A stretch of DNA of 64,000 bases from Planctomycetota bacterium (lineage in GTDB: Bacteria > Planctomycetota > UBA1135 > GCA-002686595), in assembly GCA_016714045.1 (NCBI GenBank), contig JADJNY010000006.1:124001-188000 (forward strand), written 5' to 3'. Position numbers and translations under genes: made by a program. Positions within the stretch are counted from its first letter, which is position 1. Every line of letters begins with the position of its first letter. Below, in pieces: positions 17,739 to 25,619 of the stretch. The notes under the pieces are model-generated. The model saw nothing but the letters and a program-made list of their open reading frames with translations, searched no databases and was not told where the DNA came from.

Positions 17739-19037
17739 ATGCATCGAATCCTCTCCTGCGGCGCGTCCATGCTTGCCCTGGCCCTCACCCCCGTCGCCTC
17801 GGCCAACACGTGGGTCGTCGACGCCGCGAACGGCCCGGGCTCCCAGTTCGACGAGATCGGCGTCGCGATCGCCGCGGCGGCGCCCGGCGACCTGATCCTG
17901 GTGCGCGCGGGGAGCTACTCCCCCTTCGTGCTCGACAAGGGACTCACGATCCTCGCCGACGCGGGCACAGACGTGCCCGGCACGGTGACGGTCCAGAACG
18001 TCGCGTCCGTGCGCGCGATCGTCGCGGGGCTCGACTGCGACGGCCTCGTCGTGTCGAACTGCGCGCGCGTCGTCCTCCTGCAAGGCCTCACGGTGCGCGG
18101 CCTGAGCGGCGGATGGACGAGCGCGGCGGTGGAGATCGACTCCTCGATCGACGTGCGCCTGCAGTCCGTGACGGTGCCCGGCGGCGCGACGACCCTGCCG
18201 AGCACCTCGGGGCAGTCCGCCGTGCGCGTGAACGGCGCGCGCGTCGAGCTCGTGCGCTGTGACCTGCGCGGTCGCGACGGACGACCGACCTTCAACCAAT
18301 CGTCGTCGCTCTTCCGCCCCAACGGCGGCGACGGCCTCGTCGTCGACACCGGCGCGAACGTCCACGTCGCGCTCTCGAGCGTGCGCGGCGGTCGCGGGGG
18401 CGACGCGGGCGGCACGCCCGGCATTCCGTTCTACGGCGGCGACGGCGGGGAGGGAGTGCGTCTTGCGGGCACCGGCCCGCGGCTCCTGCTCTCGGGCACG
18501 GCCGCCGATCTCGTGCTCGGGGGCGACAGCGGACTCGGAGCGGACGACCTGTGCCTCGATTCCGGTTTCCCTGGGAACGGGATCGACGCGAGCCACGCCT
18601 CGAGCCCGGTGGCGCGCGCATCCGGCGCGACGCTTCAGGGCGGGTACGACCTCTGCCGCGACTCCACGGCGTTCTCGACGATGGGCGCCGTGACGCTGCC
18701 GAGCGTTGCCGATCCCGCGCTCGAGATGCTCCCGCCGATCGCATCCCCCGGCCAAAGTGTCACGTTCGTCGTGCACGCCGCGCCGGGCACCGACGTGCGC
18801 CTGCGCCTCGGCCGGCGGACGATCGTCGAGGACCTCGCGACGACCGAAGAGGACCGCCTCGTCGAGCAGCTCCGCAGCTGGGGCCTCGGCGTCGTCCCCG
18901 CGAGCGGCGAGGTGACGTTCCCCTTCACGATGCCGAGCACGAGCCCGGTCGGCGCGCTGCTCGCGACGCAGGCGGTGAGCGTCGACACGCTCGGCGGCGC
19001 GGCCCTGACGGCCTCGTGGCCGATCGTTCTGCGCTGA
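17739..19037 (+). CDS. secreted beta-helix protein (alternative C-terminus)
   Basis: 432 residues. AAGGAG lies 6 bases before the ATG, one of the clearest ribosome sites in the window. A signal peptide (SCGASMLALALTPVASA) is followed by beta-helix repeats (GDLILVRAGSYSPFVLDKGL; VVLLQGLTVRGL; VELVRCDLRGRDG) up to about residue 300. The C-terminal 95 residues are a separate beta domain (SPGQSVTFVVHAAPGTDVRL, ending SWPIVLR). It lacks the Cys-rich module of the neighbouring beta-helix protein, so this lineage may use more than one C-terminal module for secreted proteins. Function unknown. Confidence 0.78.
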   Translation: MHRILSCGASMLALALTPVASANTWVVDAANGPGSQFDEIGVAIAAAAPGDLILVRAGSYSPFVLDKGLTILADAGTDVPGTVTVQNVASVRAIVAGLDCDGLVVSNCARVVLLQGLTVRGLSGGWTSAAVEIDSSIDVRLQSVTVPGGATTLPSTSGQSAVRVNGARVELVRCDLRGRDGRPTFNQSSSLFRPNGGDGLVVDTGANVHVALSSVRGGRGGDAGGTPGIPFYGGDGGEGVRLAGTGPRLLLSGTAADLVLGGDSGLGADDLCLDSGFPGNGIDASHASSPVARASGATLQGGYDLCRDSTAFSTMGAVTLPSVADPALEMLPPIASPGQSVTFVVHAAPGTDVRLRLGRRTIVEDLATTEEDRLVEQLRSWGLGVVPASGEVTFPFTMPSTSPVGALLATQAVSVDTLGGAALTASWPIVLR

Positions 19038-19173
19038 GAGCGCGCTCGACGCACGAACGACGGCGGCGCACCGGTCGGGACGAGGCCATCGGCCCCCACC
19101 CGTCTGGACGCCTTCGCCGGACCGCACGCGGCGAGCGCCGCACGTCGAGACGGACGCGCCGAACGTGCTCGCA

Positions 19174-20382
19174 TCAACGCGGCGCGCGCAGCACGATGCA
19201 GGCGATCTCCGCGGGGTTCGCGACGCGCAGCGGCGGGCCCCAGAAGCCGGTGCCGCGCGACACGTAGATCTGCGTGCGCTCGCCGTGGCGGTGCAGGCCC
19301 GCGACGTACGGCTCCGCGAGCCGCACGAGCGCGCCGAACGGCCAAAGTTGCCCGCCGTGCGTGTGCCCGGAGAGCTGCAGCCCGACGCCGTGCTCCGCCG
19401 CCAGATCGACCTGCGACGGGCGATGCGCGAGCAGTACGAGCTCGCGCGACGGATCGCGCCCCGCGAGCGCGCGCGCGAGGTCGACTGCGTGCTCGGGCCC
19501 GAACATCGCTCCGTCGCGGTCGGGGATGCCCGCGAGGTCGAAGCGCGCGCCGCCCTTCTCCACCTCGACGCGCGTGTTGAGCAGCACGCGGATCTTCCGT
19601 TCCTCGAGCCACGCGATCCACGCGTTGGCGTCGGAGTAGTACTCGTGGTTGCCCGTCGAGAAGAAGACGCCGTGCGGCGCCGCGAGCTCGCGCAGCCGAT
19701 CGATGCGCGGCCCGAGGCGCGCCACCGAGCCGTCGACGAGGTCGCCCGTGATCACGATCAAGTCGGGCTCGAGCGAACGCACGCGCCGCAGGACCTCGTC
19801 GAGGAAGTGCTCGCCGAGCTGGGGGCCGAAGTGGACGTCGGACAGGTGCGCGATCTTGAACCCGTCGAACGCAGGGGGGAGCCGCGCGAGCTCGACCTCG
19901 ACGACGGGCGTCGTCACGTCCTGGACGGCCCTCCGTCCGGCGAAGGTCGTGCCGCCCGCGCCGAGCGCGGCGGCGCCCGCGACGGCCCGCGACAGAAGGG
20001 TGCGGCGATCGAGCTCGCCGCCGGCGCTCGGCGCGGACGCGGGCGGGCCCGGCTCGGCGCTGGTCCGCTTGCGCACGAACCTCACCACGAGCAGCACGAG
20101 GTCGGCGCACGCGACGATCAGAAACGCGTAGAAGACGAACCCGAACCAACTCCACACCAGCCCCGTCGCACCCGAGATCGAGTTCTCCGAATGGCGGCGC
20201 GCCAGCGTGAACACGATCGGCACGGCGAGCGCCGCGAGCACGACGAACACGGTCGCCCCGAGTCGCCACGGCCGCGGCAGCGCGACGTCGCGTACGAGCC
20301 GGACCCACACGTACCGGTTCATCCCGACCAGCACGAAGAGCGCCAGGACGAGGAAGACGCCGAGGTGGAACGCGCGGTCCAT
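19174..20382 (-). CDS. membrane-anchored metallophosphoesterase (YkuE-like)
   Basis: 402 residues. Three N-terminal hydrophobic helices (about 7-24, 43-62, 78-100) precede a linker with a twin-Arg-like segment (LDRRTLLSRAVAGAAALGAGG). The calcineurin-like domain is complete: LSDVHFG (D-x-H), ITGDLVDG (G-D), STGNHEYY (G-N-H-E), LLAHRP and LQLSGHTHGGQ (G-H-x-H). The family hydrolyses phosphoesters with two metal ions; YkuE/UDP-DAGn-pyrophosphatase-like members act on membrane substrates. Acts at the membrane, catalytic domain probably outside. It diverges from the HlyD-like lipoprotein gene at 20529. Confidence 0.88.
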   Translation of the reverse strand: MDRAFHLGVFLVLALFVLVGMNRYVWVRLVRDVALPRPWRLGATVFVVLAALAVPIVFTLARRHSENSISGATGLVWSWFGFVFYAFLIVACADLVLLVVRFVRKRTSAEPGPPASAPSAGGELDRRTLLSRAVAGAAALGAGGTTFAGRRAVQDVTTPVVEVELARLPPAFDGFKIAHLSDVHFGPQLGEHFLDEVLRRVRSLEPDLIVITGDLVDGSVARLGPRIDRLRELAAPHGVFFSTGNHEYYSDANAWIAWLEERKIRVLLNTRVEVEKGGARFDLAGIPDRDGAMFGPEHAVDLARALAGRDPSRELVLLAHRPSQVDLAAEHGVGLQLSGHTHGGQLWPFGALVRLAEPYVAGLHRHGERTQIYVSRGTGFWGPPLRVANPAEIACIVLRAPR

Positions 20383-20528
20383 CGTGGGGATGCTAACGCG
20401 TTCGCCGGGTCGCGAGCCATCGCATCGTCCGCGCCGGCACCGCTCGAGTCGTCTGCCGAGCCGTTCCCCAGCGTGGTGCGACTCGACCGCGCGGTCGTCC
20501 GCTCGCAGTCGGGATCCTCCGCGCTACG

Positions 20529-21410
20529 ATGCGCGCGATGTCGCGCCTCGCCCTCGTCCTCGGTCTCGCCCTCGCCGCCTGCTCGCCCACCGCCGCGTCG
20601 AAGACGCCCGGCACGCGCGCCCACGGCGTCGTCGTCGCGAAGGTGCTGCAGCTCGGCGCCGGCGCCCCGACGCGCGTCGAGCGCGTCCTCGTGACGGCGG
20701 GCGCGAAGGTCGAACGCGACACGCCGCTGATCCAGTTCGACACGGCCTGGCTCGCGGCACGGCGCGCTTCGGCCGCGGCGGAGGTCGCGCGCGCGACGGC
20801 GGAGCTCGCGCGACTCGAGAAGGGCACGCGCCCCGAGGAGCTGCGGGACCTGCGCGCGCGCTGCGACGAGCTCGCCGCACGCCTGAAGACGGCGACCGAC
20901 GCGGAGAAGCCCGTGCTCGAGGCCGAGTTCGCCGGCGCGGAGGCGCGCTTCGGCCTCGCGTCGAAGGGCGCGCGGAAGGAGGAGCTCGACGCCGCGCGCG
21001 CGACCGTCCTCGCCGCGCAGGCGCGCCAGAAGGAGCTCGCGCTCGAGGCCGAAGAGCTGCGCGCGCCGATGCCGGGTCTCGTCCACCACGTCGCCATCGA
21101 GCCCGGCGCGTCGGTCGCCGCGCACGAGGTGCTCGTGACGCTGCGCGACCCCGCGCGCCTCTTCGTCGAAGCCGACCTCGCGCCGCTCGGACCGGGCTGG
21201 CAGACGGGCGCCACGGTGTGGATCACGAGCTCACTCCTCTCCGGTCAGCGCTTCGAAGGCCGCGTGCTCGAGCTCACCGTCCCCACGCCCACCACCGAAC
21301 CCGCGCGCGAAGCCGTGCGCCCCACCTTCGTCCGCGCGCGCATCGAAGCCCTCGACGGCCGGGACCTGCTCCCACCGGGCAGCACGGTCGAACTCGACCT
21401 CGCCCCCTGA
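20529..21410 (+). CDS. HlyD/MFP-like periplasmic adaptor lipoprotein
   Basis: 293 residues (ATG 20529; ATG 20538 is equally possible). The signal peptide ends in lipobox LAAC. The domain order is that of a membrane fusion protein. A first lipoyl-type half (APTRVERVLVTAGAKVERDTPLIQFD) is followed by an alpha hairpin of about 110 residues rich in Ala/Glu/Arg. The second lipoyl half is ELRAPMPGLVHHVAIEPGASVAAHEVLVTL, and a beta barrel follows. Such adaptors bridge inner-membrane ABC or RND pumps to outer-membrane exits. No transporter gene is adjacent, so its partner is elsewhere or absent. Hairpin element B lies downstream. Confidence 0.82.
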   Translation: MRAMSRLALVLGLALAACSPTAASKTPGTRAHGVVVAKVLQLGAGAPTRVERVLVTAGAKVERDTPLIQFDTAWLAARRASAAAEVARATAELARLEKGTRPEELRDLRARCDELAARLKTATDAEKPVLEAEFAGAEARFGLASKGARKEELDAARATVLAAQARQKELALEAEELRAPMPGLVHHVAIEPGASVAAHEVLVTLRDPARLFVEADLAPLGPGWQTGATVWITSSLLSGQRFEGRVLELTVPTPTTEPAREAVRPTFVRARIEALDGRDLLPPGSTVELDLAP

Positions 21411-21577
21411 GCCCCGCTCCCACACGGAGCTTGGCCAATCGCACGTCACGTCCGTGCGACGCGCATCGACGACATCGCAGCCCGCGCGCGCCGCACCACC
21501 TCCAGCGCCGAACGCTCGACACCGCTCAACGACCATCGAGCCTCCCCGCGCCGCGCGCGCATCCGGGGCGTGCCCCG

Positions 21578-21746
21578 CGCTCGATGCTGAGAGCCCATAG
21601 AACCCCGTGCAAGCCAGGGCCGGTCCTCCGGCCCTGGCTTGTGCGGGGTCCGTGATGCGAAGCACACGCGTGTGTTCCGTTGCGCCCCTTCCCCCTGCAT
21701 CGCCTCATCCGGCAACGGCGTCCCGACCGCCCCCCTCACTCTCCCG
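21578..21746 (-). repeat. intergenic hairpin element, copy B
   Basis: The most complete copy, reversed relative to copy A. Large hairpin: arms 21602-21623 and 21628-21649, loop TCCT (AGGA on the other strand), 22 pairs of which two are G-T wobbles. The small stem-loop next to it has changed on both sides (CGTGTGC / GCATCACG instead of CGGATGC / GCATTCCG). The far flank CTCTCAGCATCGAGCG matches copies C and D, and the leader GTTGCCGGATGAGGCGATGCA matches D and the partial copy E. It fills most of the 447-base gap 21411-21857; the rest is pyrimidine-rich leader before the HDOD gene with no Shine-Dalgarno motif. Confidence 0.85.
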
Positions 21747-21857
21747 ACACCCCACTCCTCATTCCCCGCCTCCCCGCTTCACCTCAAGCACACAACCCAT
21801 CCCAACCCGATCCACGTCCAGGCCATCGCCCTCTTCCCCGGGCCGCCTCCCCCGCCC

Positions 21858-23087
21858 ATGCAGCGCATCCTCGTCGTCGACGCCGATCCCACCGTGCTCA
21901 GCGAACTCGAGCACAAGCTCGCGAACGCGCGCTCCCCCTGGTCGGTCGAACACGCGGCGAGCCGCGACGAGGCCCTCGAGCGCCTCACGCACGGCCCCTA
22001 CGACGCGGTTCTCTCGAGCCCCAGCATCGTCGGCGCCGACGGGAGCGCGCTGCTCGCCGAGGTGAAGCGCCGCGAGCCCTCCGTGCTGCGCCTGATGCTC
22101 GTGTCCCCCGCCGAGCGCGACCTCGCGCAGAAGCTCGCCGCCGACGCGCACCAATCGCTCCCGAAGAACGCCTCCGCGGAGAGCTTGCGGTCCGCCCTCT
22201 CGCGCGGGATCGCGCTGCGCGACGTCCTCGGGAACGAGAGGCTCCAGACGCTCGTCGCGAAGCTCGACCACCTCCCGAGCGTGCCGTCGCTCTACTTCGA
22301 GCTCGTCGAAGCGATGAAGGCGCCCGACGCGAAGATCGAGAGCCTCGGCCGCATCATCGCGCGCGACCCCGGGATGACGTCGAAGGTGTTGCGCACCGTG
22401 AACTCGGCCGTCTTCGGCCTGCGCGAGACGATCACGAGCCCCGGTCAGGCGGCGACGTTCCTCGGGCTCGACATGCTGAAGTCGCTCGTGCTCTCCGTCG
22501 GCGTGTTCTCGCAGTACGACGGTCAGCCGACGGGCGAGTTCTCGATCGAGGAGTGCTGGCAGCACAACCTGCGCGTCGCGAGCTTCACGCGCGCGATCCT
22601 CCAGGCGGAGCGCGCTGGGAAGGCCACGATCGAGGAAGGCGTGCTCGCGGGCATGATGCACGACGCGGGGCAGCTCGTCCTCGCGACGAACCGCCCCGAG
22701 CGCTTCCAAGCCGCGCACGTGTTCGCCGAGCGCGACCACGCGGTGCGCGCGGAGCTCGAGCGCCGGCTCTTCGGCGCCTCGCACGCGGCGGTCGGCGGCT
22801 ACCTGCTCGACCAGTGGGGCCTGCCGACGAGCGTCGTCGAGGCCGTGCTCTTCCACCACACGCCGTCGACGTGGCTCGAGGACGATTTCTCGCCCTTGTG
22901 CGCCGTGCACGTCGCGAACGCGCTCGCGGGCGTCGACCTGGAGGACGCGGACGCCGAGCTCGTCGAGCTCGACTACGGCTACCTCGAGCGCCTCGGGCTC
23001 GCGCGGCGGCTCTCGCGTTGGATCCAGGCGTGCCGCGACGCGATCGAGGACGAGCGCGGCGCTACTTCGGAGTCGCGGAGCACGTGA
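21858..23087 (+). CDS. response-regulator-like receiver + HDOD domain protein
   Basis: 409 residues. Residues 1-120 form a receiver (REC) fold: ILVVDADP gives the acidic pair and SLPK the conserved Lys. The phospho-acceptor Asp is replaced by Ser54 (VLSSPSIVG), so phosphorylation is unlikely. Residues 135-340 are an HDOD domain (LPSVPSLYFELVEAM; IIARDPGMTSKVLRTVNSAVFGL; MMHDAGQLVLA; VLFHHTPS), which keeps an HD pair. HDOD proteins are signalling scaffolds tied to motility, c-di-GMP and development. The ATG at 21858 starts the REC strand. The 3' end overlaps the converging PHP gene by 26 bases. Confidence 0.85.
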   Translation: MQRILVVDADPTVLSELEHKLANARSPWSVEHAASRDEALERLTHGPYDAVLSSPSIVGADGSALLAEVKRREPSVLRLMLVSPAERDLAQKLAADAHQSLPKNASAESLRSALSRGIALRDVLGNERLQTLVAKLDHLPSVPSLYFELVEAMKAPDAKIESLGRIIARDPGMTSKVLRTVNSAVFGLRETITSPGQAATFLGLDMLKSLVLSVGVFSQYDGQPTGEFSIEECWQHNLRVASFTRAILQAERAGKATIEEGVLAGMMHDAGQLVLATNRPERFQAAHVFAERDHAVRAELERRLFGASHAAVGGYLLDQWGLPTSVVEAVLFHHTPSTWLEDDFSPLCAVHVANALAGVDLEDADAELVELDYGYLERLGLARRLSRWIQACRDAIEDERGATSESRST

Positions 23088-25479
23088 CGCCCGGGGCGAG
23101 GAGCCCAATGCGGAACCCGCTCGCGCCGCCGCCGTTCTGCACCTCGAGCACGACGGCGTTCCAACCCGCCTTCAAATCGATCGTCCCGAAGTGACGCAGC
23201 GCCGCGTTGTGCGCTCCGTCGTCCTGGACGACGAGCGCGCCGTTCACGCGCAGGCGGCTCGCGTCGTCCGTGCCGAGCGCGAAGCCCACCTGACGCGCCT
23301 CCGCGGAATGGAGCCACGTGCGCGCGACGAAGATCGACTCCTCGGCGTCCTTCTTCTTCGTGCCGACGAGGTCGACGAAGCCTTGCCCGTCGGCGATCGG
23401 CGCCATCGCGGTCCACGCGAGCTTCGCTCCGTCGCGGCCGTCGAACGTCTTTGCGAGCGTCGCGTCCTGCTCCGGCCCTTGCTCGTCGTCGAGCTTGGAC
23501 GCCTTCGAGGGGCTCGGGAACGGACCGACGACGCTCCACGCGTCGATCCACGTGCCGGGGAAGAGCTGACCGAGTTCCTTCTGGTGCGCGACGCGCCGAT
23601 CAGGGCGCAGTCCGACCACGAGGTCGGCGTAGAGGCGCTCGACGTCCTTCGCGCCGCACGCCTTGAGCGCACGGAACAGGCAAAGGCGCGCGTACCCGTC
23701 GTCCTTCTGCGCGCGAAACGCCGTTTCGAGCGCGTCGACGAGCGCGAGGTCCGCGAGCGCCTCCGCCGCGCGCGCCGCCGAGAGGATCGCGTCGCGGTGC
23801 GTCTCGGTGAACGCGCGACGCACGAGGCGTCCGGTCCAGCGCTGCTTCGACTCGGCGCCGGCCTGGATCAGGAGCGCGCGCGCCGAACCCGGGAGGAACC
23901 CGTAGCGCGTGTTCGCGCCGACGTCGGTCTTGAAGCCGGCCGCCATGGCCTTCGTGCGCTCCCACGGCGAGCTCCACACGCCGTCGCGGTTCGCGTCGAT
24001 CCAGATCGGGTTCGCGACCGCCCACGGCAGGTGCTTCACGCTCGTGTCGGCGAGCACCGGCGCGAGCGAGTCGTCGCCCTCGACGATCACGGTCACCCAC
24101 GCGTCGTCGGTCAGGTTCAGGTCGACCGACCCGTCGTAGCGCATCGGCTTGCGCTCCGGCGGCACGTCGAGCGTCGCGACCTGGTCGCCGTTCACGATCA
24201 CCAGGATGCGATCGACGTCGATCCACGACGCGGCCTGGACCTGCAGGAAGAGCTTCGGCTGACCCGGCTGCGTGTCCGGCGCGACCGGACCGACCGGCCG
24301 GCCGTCGTCGAAGCGGAAGGTCACGAAGGGGCCCATCGTCGTGAACATCTGCTTCGCGCGCAGCGCGTTCGCCACTTCGCGCGGGTCGATGCGCGCCGGG
24401 TCGTCCGTCGACGAACGCACGAAGTTGCGCGGCCAGCCCGCGAAGTCGAAGTGCACCTCGTGGCTGTCCGAGTTGCCCACCGCACCGTAGCGCCCGCCGC
24501 GGTTCAGCAGGTGGAACCAGTCCTGGAGCACGCTGCCGATGTAGGTCGAGTCGCGCGGGCCCTTCTCGGAGTCGGAGTAGCCCTGCGCGGCGTTCGCGTT
24601 GAACACCTCGAGCGTGTCGAAGTCCGGCGACCAGTTCGCTTGCGAGCTCGTGCCCGTCACGGGATCGAGTCCCGTGTGGAAGAACCAGTCGATGTCGCGC
24701 AAGCGCGGGTGGTTGAGCTGGATGATCGGCACGATGCCGAACGCGTTCGGTTCGGCGCGCACGAGCTTGAACAGCGCGCCGCCGTCCGTGAGCTTCGAGT
24801 CGACCGGCGGCCGCGCCGGATCGAGCGGGAACGCGTTGAAGTGGCCGATCGGCGTCGAGACCTCGTTCCCCGTGATCGTCGTGAACGCGCCGGTCGCGCC
24901 CAGCTTCTGCAGCGTCGGCCCGTAGTCCGTGTGATGGTTGTGGTCGGTCGCGACGGCGAACTCGACGCCCTCGCCCGCGAGCGTGATCACGCGCTCCTCC
25001 AGGTTCGCGTCGCCGTGGCCGGAGTACGTGTACGTGTGCAGGTGGAAGTCGGCGGAGATCCACCCCGTCGTGTCGACCTCGTGCGCGAGCTTCGCGGTCC
25101 AGTCGTAGGTCTTGCCCGCCTCGAAGGTGAACGTCTGCGTCGCGAGGCTCCACTCGAGCCCGCGCGAGGCGTGCACCGTGAACGTCCCCGCCGGCACCGT
25201 GATCGCCGCCGTTCCGCGGAGCGCGTACACGACGTCCTTGCGCACCGCGAGCTCGTTCGGCGCCGCGTCCGTGCGCGGGAAGAGCTCGGCGACGCCGCTC
25301 TCGGGGCGCTTCGCCGGCACGAACGTGAGTCGCCCCGGGAGCGCCTTCCCGCCCTGCGCGTCGACGATCGAGAAGCGGAGCACGGCGCTCGGCGTCTCCG
25401 CGGCGACGAGCTGCGCGGGCGCCTGGAGCCCGGAGACGATGGACGGAGCGAGGAGGGCGAGGAGCGGGACGTGGAGCAT
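23062..25479 (-). CDS. secreted PHP-domain metal-dependent hydrolase (CehA/McbA type)
   Basis: 805 residues with an N-terminal signal segment. A beta domain (about 30-130) precedes a PHP domain. The metal-binding motifs are DFHLHTYTYSGHGD, VATDHNHHTDY, TGNEVST, QLNHPR and GNSDSHEVHF, the full set of His/Asp ligands expected for the CehA branch. CehA proteins are secreted phosphoesterase-like or carbaryl-esterase-type hydrolases. A C-terminal helical part and a final beta-sandwich (LRVNGALVVQDDG; DLKAGWNAVVLEVQNG) resemble carbohydrate- or surface-binding modules. The physiological substrate is unknown. Start is the ATG before the signal peptide; it diverges from the pseudokinase-caspase gene. 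Confidence 0.85.
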   Translation of the reverse strand: MLHVPLLALLAPSIVSGLQAPAQLVAAETPSAVLRFSIVDAQGGKALPGRLTFVPAKRPESGVAELFPRTDAAPNELAVRKDVVYALRGTAAITVPAGTFTVHASRGLEWSLATQTFTFEAGKTYDWTAKLAHEVDTTGWISADFHLHTYTYSGHGDANLEERVITLAGEGVEFAVATDHNHHTDYGPTLQKLGATGAFTTITGNEVSTPIGHFNAFPLDPARPPVDSKLTDGGALFKLVRAEPNAFGIVPIIQLNHPRLRDIDWFFHTGLDPVTGTSSQANWSPDFDTLEVFNANAAQGYSDSEKGPRDSTYIGSVLQDWFHLLNRGGRYGAVGNSDSHEVHFDFAGWPRNFVRSSTDDPARIDPREVANALRAKQMFTTMGPFVTFRFDDGRPVGPVAPDTQPGQPKLFLQVQAASWIDVDRILVIVNGDQVATLDVPPERKPMRYDGSVDLNLTDDAWVTVIVEGDDSLAPVLADTSVKHLPWAVANPIWIDANRDGVWSSPWERTKAMAAGFKTDVGANTRYGFLPGSARALLIQAGAESKQRWTGRLVRRAFTETHRDAILSAARAAEALADLALVDALETAFRAQKDDGYARLCLFRALKACGAKDVERLYADLVVGLRPDRRVAHQKELGQLFPGTWIDAWSVVGPFPSPSKASKLDDEQGPEQDATLAKTFDGRDGAKLAWTAMAPIADGQGFVDLVGTKKKDAEESIFVARTWLHSAEARQVGFALGTDDASRLRVNGALVVQDDGAHNAALRHFGTIDLKAGWNAVVLEVQNGGGASGFRIGLLAPGVTCSATPK

Positions 25480-25619
25480 GCGACGCGGGGGACGGACGGT
25501 GGAGGGGGACGAAGGCGGCGCGGAGTATAGGCTCGACCGTTGCGCGCCCTGGTTCCGGGCTCGTGGTAGCTTCGACGCCGGCGCACACGCCCCTCTCCCC
25601 CCGGCCGAGGCTCGCGAAG

